Below are positions 25,917 through 34,015 of a stretch of 45,133 nt of DNA, piece after piece. Source of the DNA: CAZPWQ01 sp964590495. Its GTDB lineage: Bacteria > Bacteroidota > Rhodothermia > Balneolales > Balneolaceae. The translations under genes were made by a program, and so were the position numbers. Below the pieces are notes generated by a model. It had not been told where the DNA came from. It did no database searches and saw nothing but the letters and a program-made list of their open reading frames with translations. Where the stretch lies: contig CAZPWQ010000016.1 in the NCBI GenBank assembly GCA_964590495.1, forward strand, positions 1 through 45,133. Direction: 5' to 3'. Positions within the stretch are counted from its first letter, which is position 1; the number at the start of each line of letters is the position of its first letter.

Positions 25917-27218
25917 ATGAACAAGTTTCATCCAAACATATGGTACCCGTTCACCATTATGAAGAAAGCTCCGGTACCGCTGAAGGTTACCGGCGGTAAA
26001 GGACTTCAGCTGGAACTTGAGGATGGCCGGCGTATTATGGATTGTATTTCGAGCTGGTGGGTCAATATACACGGACACAGCCATCCCAAAATAGCCGAAG
26101 CTATAGCTAAACAGGCACAGAGACTGGAACAGGTTATTTTTGCCAATTTCACGCATGAACCTGCGGAGGAGTTATCCGAACGGCTTACAAAGGAGTTGCC
26201 CGGAAATCTTAACCGGGTTTTTTTTTCGGATGACGGGTCCACAGCCGTTGAAGTGGCTATGAAGATGGCTTACCAGTACTGGCGGAACAGGGGGCAGGAG
26301 CGCCGGAAATTCATCTGTTTTGAGGGCGCCTACCACGGTGATACGTTCGGTGCTATGTCGGCCGGTTCCCGTTCGGTATTCACCGATGTTTTTAAAGATC
26401 TTCTTTTTGATGTTGAGTTTCTGCCGTACCCCGATACCTGGATCGGAGATACAACTGTCGGAGACCGGGAGGATGAAATTATTCACCGGCTGGAAACGAT
26501 GCTCGACGAGCATCCGGAAACTTATGCCGGTATTATGATTGAGCCACTGGTACAGGGTGCCGGTGGCATGCGGATGTGCCGTGAGGACTTTCTCCAAAAA
26601 TTGCACTGGGTAAACCGCCAGTTTGATACACTGCTTCTTTTTGATGAAGTAATGACCGGTTTCGGGCGAACGGGCGACTGGTTTGCCAGCCGCAGGTCGC
26701 AGGTGGAACCGGATCTTATTTGTCTGGCCAAAGGGCTGACCGGCGGTTTCCTTCCTCTGTCGGTTACTGTTGCTTCCGATGAAATATTTGAAGCATTTAA
26801 CAGCGCTGATCCCATGAAAACTTTCTGGCACGGACATAGTTATACGGCAAATCCCCTTGGTTGTGCTGCAGCGCTGGCTTCATTAGATCTGATGCATGAT
26901 CATGAGCCGGTGTTTTCAGAAATGGAATCGTGGCACAGAGAACACCTTCTTGAGATAAGGGATCATCCGAGGTTAAAACATCAACGTGTCACAGGTACGA
27001 TTGCCGCAATGGATGTCATCAACGAAGAGGAGGAAGGATATCTGAATCCGGTTGCTGATTTTATAAAGAAGAATTGTGTAGACAAAGGATTATTACTGCG
27101 CCCGCTGGGCAATGTGCTGTATCTGATGCCACCGTATTGTACCACAAGAAAGGAACTTGCCAAAATGTATGACGGAATTACAAACCTCATGGATGAGGCA
27201 GACTCAATGACTCAATGA
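25917..27218 (+). CDS. bioA: Adenosylmethionine-8-amino-7-oxononanoate aminotransferase
   Basis: PLP-dependent class III aminotransferase (433 aa) that makes 7,8-diaminopelargonate using S-adenosylmethionine as amino donor. N-terminal NIWYPFTIMKKAPVPL and SSWWVNIHGHSHP are typical of BioA; the PLP motifs are DDGSTAVEVAMKMA, LLFDEVMTGFGRTG and LAKGLTGGFLPLS with the Schiff-base Lys. The last codons (DSMTQ) are made by a tandem octamer GACTCAAT that also covers the stop codon, so the C-terminus could vary in length between strains. Confidence 0.95.
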   Translation: MNKFHPNIWYPFTIMKKAPVPLKVTGGKGLQLELEDGRRIMDCISSWWVNIHGHSHPKIAEAIAKQAQRLEQVIFANFTHEPAEELSERLTKELPGNLNRVFFSDDGSTAVEVAMKMAYQYWRNRGQERRKFICFEGAYHGDTFGAMSAGSRSVFTDVFKDLLFDVEFLPYPDTWIGDTTVGDREDEIIHRLETMLDEHPETYAGIMIEPLVQGAGGMRMCREDFLQKLHWVNRQFDTLLLFDEVMTGFGRTGDWFASRRSQVEPDLICLAKGLTGGFLPLSVTVASDEIFEAFNSADPMKTFWHGHSYTANPLGCAAALASLDLMHDHEPVFSEMESWHREHLLEIRDHPRLKHQRVTGTIAAMDVINEEEEGYLNPVADFIKKNCVDKGLLLRPLGNVLYLMPPYCTTRKELAKMYDGITNLMDEADSMTQ

Positions 27219-27224
27219 CTCAAT
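27201..27224. repeat. Tandem octamer (3 x GACTCAAT) across two convergent stop codons
   Basis: Three exact units. The stop of bioA (27216-27218) lies in the array and the stop of the convergent TfoX-like gene begins at its last base. The array resembles the one at 19287-19318, which also abuts a stop codon. Confidence 0.85.
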
Positions 27225-27562
27225 CAGACCTCTTTGGGCGGCAATCCCGACGTGTAATCAATACCTTTTTCTATAAACTTGCTCATGGCTTTTGAATGGT
27301 TATAAATCTCCGGTTTCACCATAATAAACTCTTCAAGATCTTCATTGCCTTTTTCAAAGCGTTCGATACCTCGTTGTTCAATCAAACTATCGGCCAGCGG
27401 TTTTCCTGTACGTACCACCAGGAACTCATCATAAATACCCAGACACATATTCCCGTTGATCAGATAACCTACACCCCCCAGCTGCTTTTTTTTCACAAGT
27501 TCTTCGTTAGCTATCAAATGATGATCCAGCAAATCCTCCAGTTTTATACTATAGTCAGCCAA
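27224..27562 (-). CDS. TfoX N-terminal domain-like protein
   Basis: Protein of 112 aa resembling the TfoX N-terminal domain: KKKQLGGVGYLINGNMCLGIYDEFLVVRTGK corresponds to the KxMFGGxGxxxxGNMxxxxxxxxLxxR core, followed by a region ending EFIMVKPEIYNHSKAMSKFIEKG. TfoX regulates competence in gamma-proteobacteria, but isolated N-domains in other phyla have no settled role. It is divergent from satD across 195 nt, with the operator-like boxes in between, so it may share their control. Confidence 0.75.
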   Translation of the reverse strand: MADYSIKLEDLLDHHLIANEELVKKKQLGGVGYLINGNMCLGIYDEFLVVRTGKPLADSLIEQRGIERFEKGNEDLEEFIMVKPEIYNHSKAMSKFIEKGIDYTSGLPPKEV

Positions 27563-27656
27563 AGCGTATTCCGGGTTAATTTATTCTTGCTCTTAAATTA
27601 CCAGATATAAGTTTAAATGCAATAATGCCGTTTGGTTGATCCCTTGTTCTTTCTTT

Positions 27657-27729
27657 CAACCAAAATAGTTGAATTTTACTTTTTCCAACCAATTTAGTTG
27701 AATTTTGGAATTTTCAACCAAAATGGTTA
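27657..27729. promoter_or_regulatory. Three operator-like boxes at 29-bp spacing
   Basis: CAACCAAAATAGTTG (27657-27671), CAACCAATTTAGTTG (27686-27700) and CAACCAAAATGGTTA (27715-27729) are near-identical, partly palindromic (CAAC-N7-GTTG) boxes at exact 29-bp steps, with a possible inverted half-site TTTGGTTG at 27633-27638 and nearby bases. The last box ends 28 nt before the satD ATG. The arrangement suggests cooperative binding of a regulator, perhaps the helix-turn-helix protein encoded next door. Confidence 0.65.
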
Positions 27730-27757
27730 AATATAGGCAATCCAAATCCAACAGATT

Positions 27758-28402
27758 ATGAATTCAATTGTATTAATAGGGGATATTAAAAGTTCTCAAG
27801 CGCTTGATCCCCAAAAAAGAAAAGAAATACAGGAGCTCCTTCAGCAAGCCCTGGAAGATATAAATACAGAAGAAGGGGGATTAGTTTCACCACCTACAAT
27901 TACACTCGGAGATGAATTCCAGGCTGTTTATAATAGTGCGGATTCTTTATTACAGCATACGTGGAAAATTATGAGCGAGCTGCATCCCGTTAATCTACGG
28001 TTTTCCATTGGAATCGGATCTATATCCACATCGATAAACCGGGAACAGGCGATAGGTATGGACGGCCCGGCTTTTTATGTGGCAAGAAGCGGCATCGACC
28101 TATTGAAAGAAAGCGGGTTTATATACCACATAAGTATAGCGGATACATCCGGTAATAATAGTTTGCTTAATTTGATTAACGGAAGCCTGCACTTGGTATC
28201 CCGGGAAATGAGCAGTTGGAAAAAAACACGGTTCACCATATTGTATCTGCTGGATCAGGGGGTTAGCTTCAAAGAGATTGCGGAACACCTGGATATTTCG
28301 GAATCAGCTGTCTATAAAAATCGGGACGGAGGATCTTTGGATGTAATTCTCAATCTGAAAAACAGTATTACCGAATTGATTAACAGACAATTGAAGCTAT
28401 GA
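27758..28402 (+). CDS. SatD family protein: palm-domain-like N-terminus with C-terminal helix-turn-helix
   Basis: Protein of 214 aa that I assign to the SatD family, of no firmly established biochemistry. Residues 1-125 show motifs in the order seen in class III nucleotidyl cyclases and GGDEF enzymes: VLIGDIKSS with Asp 9; ITLGDEFQAVY with Asp 52 and Glu 53; LRFSIGIGSIS (81-90); and GMDGPAFYVAR (100-110). The C-terminus (about 165-190) contains FKEIAEHLDISESAVYKNR, a typical helix-turn-helix. I infer a nucleotide-binding or nucleotide-making palm-type fold joined to DNA binding. Its stop overlaps the start of the membrane-protein gene (ATGA), so the two are translationally coupled. Confidence 0.75.
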   Translation: MNSIVLIGDIKSSQALDPQKRKEIQELLQQALEDINTEEGGLVSPPTITLGDEFQAVYNSADSLLQHTWKIMSELHPVNLRFSIGIGSISTSINREQAIGMDGPAFYVARSGIDLLKESGFIYHISIADTSGNNSLLNLINGSLHLVSREMSSWKKTRFTILYLLDQGVSFKEIAEHLDISESAVYKNRDGGSLDVILNLKNSITELINRQLKL

Positions 28403-29154
28403 ACTATCAACTGTTTCTATTTTTACTGAACATCATTTTGCTGTCGCGTCTCAAGCTGACGTTCAAAGACGGGGGAGTTGGCAAAAGGGATATTATCAAA
28501 ATAGCACTGATACCGCTGGTGGTGCTCATTATATTGCAGGTTAACCTCAGCTGGTTTCTGCTGTTGGCTTATCTGCTGTGTTATCCGTTTCTGATGTATT
28601 ATGCTGAAACAGATATTCAAAAGTTAAATCGCAACCGGGGGCTAATCCTGCTGCTTCATATTATTATTGCAGGCATATTTTGCAGTCCCTTATTTTCTCT
28701 TGATGTAAACACGCTGCCGGGAGATTTTTCCAGTTTTTTGGAGAAGGTTATATTCCCGGGCATAACCATTTCGACGTCGGAAGTATTACAGGTCCAGATA
28801 ATGTTTTTCGGCATTCTTATGGTAATTAATGAAGTAAACATTGTATTGCGGTATTTGCTACAGGTAATGCGTCTGGAGGCTTTGGGAGAGAAGAGCAGGG
28901 AAGTCGATGAAAGTGAGTATAATACAGGAAGGGTTATAGGTTTGCTTGAACGGATTTTTGTATTTGTTTTTGTACTGGCGGGACAATATTCAGCAGTAGG
29001 ATTTATTCTGGCGGCAAAAGGTGTAGCCCGATTCCAGGATTTTAAAAGCCGTACTTTTGCCGAATACGTGCTGATCGGAACACTGATTTCCACACTCCTT
29101 GCTATGATAATGGCTTTTATCAGTAAGGCTGCGTTCCTAAAAGCTTTGGTTTAG
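28399..29154 (+). CDS. Polytopic membrane protein, partner of SatD
   Basis: A 251-aa protein with about seven hydrophobic segments (near residues 3-16, 29-50, 52-66, 82-100, 135-155, 173-200 and 225-245). The last part, GLLERIFVFVFVLAGQYSAVGF followed by ILAAKGVARFQDF and FAEYVLIGTLIS, resembles the C-terminal half of DUF3307 proteins, which often sit beside satD genes; the N-terminal half lacks the HFLADF-type motif of that family. It starts inside the satD stop codon. Function is unknown; a membrane-located output controlled by SatD is an inference from coupling. Confidence 0.75.
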   Translation: MNYQLFLFLLNIILLSRLKLTFKDGGVGKRDIIKIALIPLVVLIILQVNLSWFLLLAYLLCYPFLMYYAETDIQKLNRNRGLILLLHIIIAGIFCSPLFSLDVNTLPGDFSSFLEKVIFPGITISTSEVLQVQIMFFGILMVINEVNIVLRYLLQVMRLEALGEKSREVDESEYNTGRVIGLLERIFVFVFVLAGQYSAVGFILAAKGVARFQDFKSRTFAEYVLIGTLISTLLAMIMAFISKAAFLKALV

Positions 29155-29552
29155 TCTGCATTGTTTACTAAGAAATTTGTTGGATGCAAAGCGAAAAGGC
29201 ACAGCGCATAGAAACAATGCCTATTTCTCCGCCGGCTGCGAGAACTGTGGCTAAAATACCAATAACCACCTTACTAATTACCGGATAACTACACCAGTGT
29301 CATGTCAATCGCAAACCTGTCAGATTTAGTTTAGATATTAAGTCACCAATGCAACAATGCTCTAAAACTGACAGGTTTTACCCGACATGTTATGGTTGAC
29401 ACCATGACTACACCAACGATCTTTATATTTTTAATTTTTCCGACTGATAATGCATGAGAATTGGTTTTATATAACGCAATTAATTTGTATTCATCATGAA
29501 TGGCATGTACCATTAGACATTTCATTAAAGCTATAAATTCAAATCCAGACAG
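29155..29552. other. Intergenic spacer holding an 89-bp inverted repeat
   Basis: No gene is supported in about 400 bases. The arms at 29301-29330 and 29361-29389 share CATGTC, AAACCTGTCAG and TTTAG in inverted order, giving a long imperfect hairpin 29301-29389. It resembles a dispersed palindromic element or the remnant of a small non-autonomous insertion. Confidence 0.55.
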
Positions 29553-30536
29553 ATGAAGTTCAGAGATTTTCAGGACATTGAAGTTGCCGAGATTGGATTG
29601 GGAACATGGCAGTTGGGTGGCAGCGAGTGGGGAAATGTATCAGAGGAAGAATCTTTTAAAATTTTGGAAGCCTATGTTGAAAATGGCGGTAATTTTATCG
29701 ATACAGCCGATATATATGGTGGAGGACGTTCAGAAAAACTGATCGGTGAATTTCTTAAAACCACGGATCAATCGATTTATGTTGCAACAAAGCTGGGCCG
29801 CAGGGAAGACGCTGGCAACGGCTGGCCGCAAAATTTTGAATACGAATCCATCAGACAACATGTAGAAGATTCACTGGAGCGTCTGGATATATCGCAAATT
29901 TTCCTGGAGCAATTTCATTGTATACCGAAAGAGCAAATGGTAGAGGGAGATGTATTCGAACATTTGGAAAAAATAAGAGAGGAAGGACTTATCAAACACT
30001 GGGGTGCTAGTGTTGAAACCATAGAGGAAGGTTTGGAATGCCTGAAATATGACGGACTCGCATCCCTACAGGTTATATTCAATGTTTTTCGTCAACATAC
30101 CGCCGACGAATTATTTGTCCGGGCCAAAGAAAAGGATGTGGCAATAATTGTCCGCGTACCGCTGGCCAGCGGCTTGCTTACCGGTAAATTTAATGAATCA
30201 ACCACATTTTCTGAAGATGATCATCGTAATTTTAATGCGAACGGGGAAGCTTTCAATGTGGGAGAAACCTTTTCGGGTGTACCTTTTAAAAAGGGGCTCG
30301 AATTGATACCAAAGGTATCGGAAATTCTTCCACCGGTTCCTTTGCCCAAGGCTGCAATACGCTGGATCCTGGATCATCCGCAGGTAACCACCGTTATCCC
30401 CGGGGCATCAAAAGCAACACAGGTTGTAAGCAATATTTATGCTTCCGAATTAAAGCCTTTTTCAAATTCCATCCACCGGAAGCTTCGTGAATTATACGAC
30501 AGTGAAATCCGGCCTGTTGTCAGGGGGAAAGTATGA
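29553..30536 (+). CDS. Aldo/keto reductase
   Basis: NADPH-dependent oxidoreductase with a TIM-barrel fold (327 aa). The family tetrad is visible: Asp 50 and Tyr 55 in NFIDTADIYGGGRSE, Lys 80 in YVATKLGRR, and His 122 in LEQFHCIPK. The C-terminal cofactor-binding region is WILDHPQVTTVIPGAS. The substrate cannot be predicted. It stands alone between two spacers. Confidence 0.92.
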   Translation: MKFRDFQDIEVAEIGLGTWQLGGSEWGNVSEEESFKILEAYVENGGNFIDTADIYGGGRSEKLIGEFLKTTDQSIYVATKLGRREDAGNGWPQNFEYESIRQHVEDSLERLDISQIFLEQFHCIPKEQMVEGDVFEHLEKIREEGLIKHWGASVETIEEGLECLKYDGLASLQVIFNVFRQHTADELFVRAKEKDVAIIVRVPLASGLLTGKFNESTTFSEDDHRNFNANGEAFNVGETFSGVPFKKGLELIPKVSEILPPVPLPKAAIRWILDHPQVTTVIPGASKATQVVSNIYASELKPFSNSIHRKLRELYDSEIRPVVRGKV

Positions 30537-30672
30537 TGGCGGGAGCAAAGCTCCCTCAGAACGGGTTATTTTTTCTTAGTGGCCTGTAGTGCCTTAGTGG
30601 TTCAATTCGACAGCTTGGAATATTTACTGCCTCAGAATAGTTTAGGTAGAAAGGTCGAGAAATCTTACTGAT

Positions 30673-31485
30673 ATGAATATTCGAAAAACATCTGTTTTGG
30701 GAGCTGCAGTTCTCCTGACCGCTTCCATTATCTTAATATTAAATGCCACCTCGTTTGAGGGTGAGATAACCCTCCCGGATGTTAACCCGAAGATGTCAGT
30801 AATACAATCTGATACACTGGAATGGTCGCGCCCGCGTTTTTCGGAACGCCGGGAAGAACGGCACCGGCTGGTTGAAACAGGAATTAAGCAGCAGGGTATA
30901 CAAGACAGCAGTACCCTTGAGGCAATGCGGCACGTCCCGCGGCATCTGTTTATTCCGGATACCTATCGTCAATATGCTTACCAGAACCGGCCGCTTCCCA
31001 TCGGTTATGACCAAACTATTTCCCAGCCTTATATTGTTGCTTATATGACTTCCCTGCTGGATCTTTCAGCTGGAGATAAAGTGCTCGAGATAGGAACGGG
31101 TTCCGGTTACCAGGCAGCCGTTTTATCGGAAATAACGCCTCATGTATATACGATAGAAATAGTGGAAGAGCTCGCAAAACGTACTTCCAAATTGCTGGAA
31201 AAATTTGGCTATGAAACAATAGAAACGAAAACAGGTGACGGTTTCTATGGCTGGGAAGAGCATGCACCTTATGATGCTGTTATTGTTACTGCAGCACCGG
31301 AGGAGATTCCCCAGCCACTTACCGATCAACTAAAACCGGGGGGAGTACTTGTGATTCCGGTGGGATCAAGAGGTGAGGGGCAATTTATGTTGAAAGTTAC
31401 GAAAGGTGAAGACGGCGAAATACGCCGGGAAAAAAAGATCCCGGTTCGTTTTGTGCCCTTTACAGGTGATGGGCAACAAAATTAA
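30673..31485 (+). CDS. pcm: Protein-L-isoaspartate O-methyltransferase with N-terminal signal/anchor
   Basis: SAM-dependent repair methyltransferase for isoaspartyl residues (270 aa). The PCMT domain starts near residue 65 with VETGIKQQGI and MRHVPRHLFIP, followed by the DQTISQPYIVAYM substrate motif, the SAM motif VLEIGTGSGYQAAVL, and the APYDAVIVTAAPEEIP segment. Residues about 8-25 (VLGAAVLLTASIILILNA) form a hydrophobic signal or anchor, absent from the classical cytosolic enzyme. Export would raise the question of SAM supply outside the cytoplasm, so an inner-membrane anchored form is also possible. Confidence 0.93.
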   Translation: MNIRKTSVLGAAVLLTASIILILNATSFEGEITLPDVNPKMSVIQSDTLEWSRPRFSERREERHRLVETGIKQQGIQDSSTLEAMRHVPRHLFIPDTYRQYAYQNRPLPIGYDQTISQPYIVAYMTSLLDLSAGDKVLEIGTGSGYQAAVLSEITPHVYTIEIVEELAKRTSKLLEKFGYETIETKTGDGFYGWEEHAPYDAVIVTAAPEEIPQPLTDQLKPGGVLVIPVGSRGEGQFMLKVTKGEDGEIRREKKIPVRFVPFTGDGQQN

Positions 31486-31573
31486 TAATGGGGCTGAAGA
31501 CGATATACACCTTCTGTTTTTAAAGATATTTATACTTTTGTTTCTGGCTATTCCTTTTTAATATTTGTGAACT

Positions 31574-32170
31574 ATGAAAACAGTAATTCATTTATGTCCC
31601 TTCATTCTATTCTTACTTGTATCTAGTCCGTCGGCATTTTCTCAACCGGAACTGGGAGGCAGTCGTTTTGAAGCCAAGACTGTAGAGCAGGCCAGAGGCC
31701 TTGCTGCAACCAATACTCTTATGCCTTTGGCCGTTGGTGTCGGTTCGGTAGCACTGTTTGAAAATAACACTATTCAAACTGTAGGTGCGGCTATGGCACT
31801 GTATGGATTAGCGATGGGTCCGTCAACGGCGAACTTTTATGCCGACGACTATACCCGTGGTCTGCTGGGATTGCTGGCACGCACTGCGGGTGGTTATCTT
31901 ATGGCGGATGCTACGAGCGAAATATTCGGCAGAAGATTTGCGGATGCATTGAACGTCGATAACAAAAGTGTTTCTCTCACCGATACTAAAATTCTTATCG
32001 GTGAAATCCTGATCGTCGGAAGTATCATTTATAATCTCTTGAGTGCAGGAAATTCAGTTGCTGAATATAATGCCGCACAGGGTCAGAGAATCAGGATTTC
32101 AGTAGAACCTTCAGAAGGTCCTTTTTCCAGCAATTATGTCCCGGTGATTACCGGAAAAATCTACCTGTAG
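31574..32170 (+). CDS. Exported protein of unknown function
   Basis: A 198-aa protein with a clear signal peptide (hydrophobic core LCPFILFLLVSSPSAFSQ, cleavage near residue 24). The mature part is rich in Ala, Gly and Leu with two or three moderately hydrophobic stretches (about 48-85, 95-115 and 140-160), hinting at membrane association. A possible -7 element TACTTTTG lies at 31533-31540. I do not recognise a family. It is flanked by pcm upstream and a convergent anti-sigma-like gene. Confidence 0.65.
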   Translation: MKTVIHLCPFILFLLVSSPSAFSQPELGGSRFEAKTVEQARGLAATNTLMPLAVGVGSVALFENNTIQTVGAAMALYGLAMGPSTANFYADDYTRGLLGLLARTAGGYLMADATSEIFGRRFADALNVDNKSVSLTDTKILIGEILIVGSIIYNLLSAGNSVAEYNAAQGQRIRISVEPSEGPFSSNYVPVITGKIYL

Positions 32171-32197
32171 TATTCTTACAATATTTATTTCCTGTTA

Positions 32198-33118
32198 CTA
32201 TTTGGGGTGATCTATAAGTGAGGCGATAGTATCTCCGGAATGATTGGATATGGCAGCATACCAGATGTCATCCCACTTCCACGAAACTACATGCTTGCCG
32301 TTAACATTACGCACATGATATTTTTGCGGCTGATTACATTCTTCAATAGCTTCTTTATTACGGACCAGTTTACCGAATCTCTCAAGTTGATCAATTTTAA
32401 ACACAAAAATATAAATATATTGATCCTCAGACGAGAGATAATATTCGAGCATCGGTGCTTCAAAATCGGGGACGAATTCTGAATAAACAACACCTTTAAA
32501 ATCAGCATTACTTAAAGATGGTACTGTAATTTTCATATCATAGTTTTGTGCAAGCTCATTTTCAGCGGAAGCAATACTTGCGGTAGAAATATTGGGCTCT
32601 ACAAAACTGCCATTATTTTTTTGAAAATGTTCAAATGCGGATTCTTCAATATTATATGAGACAATATTGTTCGAATCCTGTGGAGTATTGCTGTAGTAAA
32701 ACACACCGCCGACTATGAGTAAAACAATAATACCGGCAGCAAAAGAAAACAGCCAGTTAGTAAACGAGTACCCGGATCTTTTCCCTGAAGAGAGTACCTG
32801 CTCACTATCCTTTTGTATAGATCCGGGACAGGGTATATCATAAATAGGATCAGCAGAGTTTTGATTTTCCCTGATGAGCTGTTGCGATGCAATAATCATC
32901 TTAACCCGCTCACACAGAGATTCAGGGGCTTTCATCCGGGGGCAACGGTTTGAAACCAGTTTTTTAATGTTACGGGCTGCTTCGTACTTCCGGCGTACTT
33001 CGTTGTCATGTTGAATAAAAGCGAAGAAAGCATCTTTCTCCTGTTTGGATGCTTCCTCATCTACAACAGGTGTGATAAGTATTATCGCTTCACGTTTTGA
33101 TAATTCTTGCGTAGACAT
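32198..33118 (-). CDS. Anti-sigma-factor-like single-pass membrane protein
   Basis: A 306-aa protein with a cytoplasmic N-domain, one membrane segment at about 122-142 and a periplasmic C-domain. The N-domain (VVDEEASKQEKDAFFAFIQHDNEVRRKYE and RCPRMKAPESLCERV) resembles the zinc-anti-sigma layout of small Bacteroidota anti-sigma factors, with a His in place but without the CxxC pair. The periplasmic part from about 200 is an unrecognised beta-rich domain. No sigma gene is adjacent, so its target, if any, lies elsewhere; the ECF sigma at 36619 already has its own partner. The role is inferred. Confidence 0.6.
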   Translation of the reverse strand: MSTQELSKREAIILITPVVDEEASKQEKDAFFAFIQHDNEVRRKYEAARNIKKLVSNRCPRMKAPESLCERVKMIIASQQLIRENQNSADPIYDIPCPGSIQKDSEQVLSSGKRSGYSFTNWLFSFAAGIIVLLIVGGVFYYSNTPQDSNNIVSYNIEESAFEHFQKNNGSFVEPNISTASIASAENELAQNYDMKITVPSLSNADFKGVVYSEFVPDFEAPMLEYYLSSEDQYIYIFVFKIDQLERFGKLVRNKEAIEECNQPQKYHVRNVNGKHVVSWKWDDIWYAAISNHSGDTIASLIDHPK

Positions 33119-33322
33119 GGGGCTAAGAGATCACTCATATTCATTTATTTTAGAACGACTTTCTTTAGTCGGCTAGATTCATCAACAAACAGCTTTATAA
33201 TAGTGTTCCAAATTTTGTAAAAAAATTTACTACAGGAAAGAAACAAATTAAGACATATATTCACCGCTCAAAAGATAGAATCCATTCAATACCTTTCTGA
33301 GAAATATGAAACAGTCAGTGTA

Positions 33323-34015
33323 TTAATTAAAAGTAATATTAAAGCGGCACCAGGGTTCTCTATTTGGTGGTGCAAGTTCAAACTTCACTTCTTCATCTGT
33401 ATCAGGGTGAACGAATATTAATTCTACGGCACGCAAAGCGATATTCCTTCCGTCTGGCTGATCGGGACCATACTTGTAATCACCCCACACCGGGTAACCT
33501 TCCGTTGAAAGTTGTACCCTGATTTGATGGGGCCGGCCGGAGTGCAGGTGTACAGAAAGCAGATTCAAACTGTCTGTTCTCTCCATCAAGGAAAAGGAGA
33601 GAATAGCCTGTTTAGAATCACGCTGATCCCCGTGTACAACCTTCACAATATTTTTTTCCCGGTCTTTAATAAGATAATGAGTTAAAACGCTGTTCTGAGG
33701 AGGTTCTCCGGATGTTACAGCCAAATAAGTTTTCTGAATAGTGCGGTCACTTATTTGTTGGCTTAATATTTTTGCAGCACGGGAGTTTTTGGCCAATAAC
33801 ATCAGACCACCGACAGGACGGTCGAGCCGGTGGATAAGCCCCAGGTAATTATTGCCGGAGTTACTTTTTGTCAGATATTCCTTGCAGAGGCTCAGTACAT
33901 CTGCATCGCCTGTATGATCAGCCTGTGCAAGTACATTCACCGGTTTACTTATTACCATAAGGTGATCATCCTCGAATAGAATAGGTATGTCGGGATTCGT
34001 TTGAGTATGTTTCAT
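33323..34015 (-). CDS. RluA-family pseudouridine synthase
   Basis: RNA pseudouridine synthase of 230 aa. The catalytic motif GLIHRLDRPVGGLMLLAK places the Asp at about residue 65. The following AAKILSQQISDRTIQKTYLAV and LHSGRPHQIRVQLS segments are typical of the RluA/RluC/RluD family. There is no N-terminal S4 domain, unlike RluC/RluD, so it is a short form; the target position in rRNA or tRNA cannot be predicted. It has a single-gene setting with a large spacer upstream. Confidence 0.93.
   Translation of the reverse strand: MKHTQTNPDIPILFEDDHLMVISKPVNVLAQADHTGDADVLSLCKEYLTKSNSGNNYLGLIHRLDRPVGGLMLLAKNSRAAKILSQQISDRTIQKTYLAVTSGEPPQNSVLTHYLIKDREKNIVKVVHGDQRDSKQAILSFSLMERTDSLNLLSVHLHSGRPHQIRVQLSTEGYPVWGDYKYGPDQPDGRNIALRAVELIFVHPDTDEEVKFELAPPNREPWCRFNITFN

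Noticed and set aside
26172..26837. Minus-strand 221-aa frame inside bioA
   Set aside because: Antisense shadow of a well-identified gene with intact PLP motifs.
27657..27729. Possible short CRISPR-like array (three repeats at equal spacing)
   Set aside because: Repeats are only 15 bp, spacers are 14 bp and AT-rich, and no cas genes are near; phased operators fit better.
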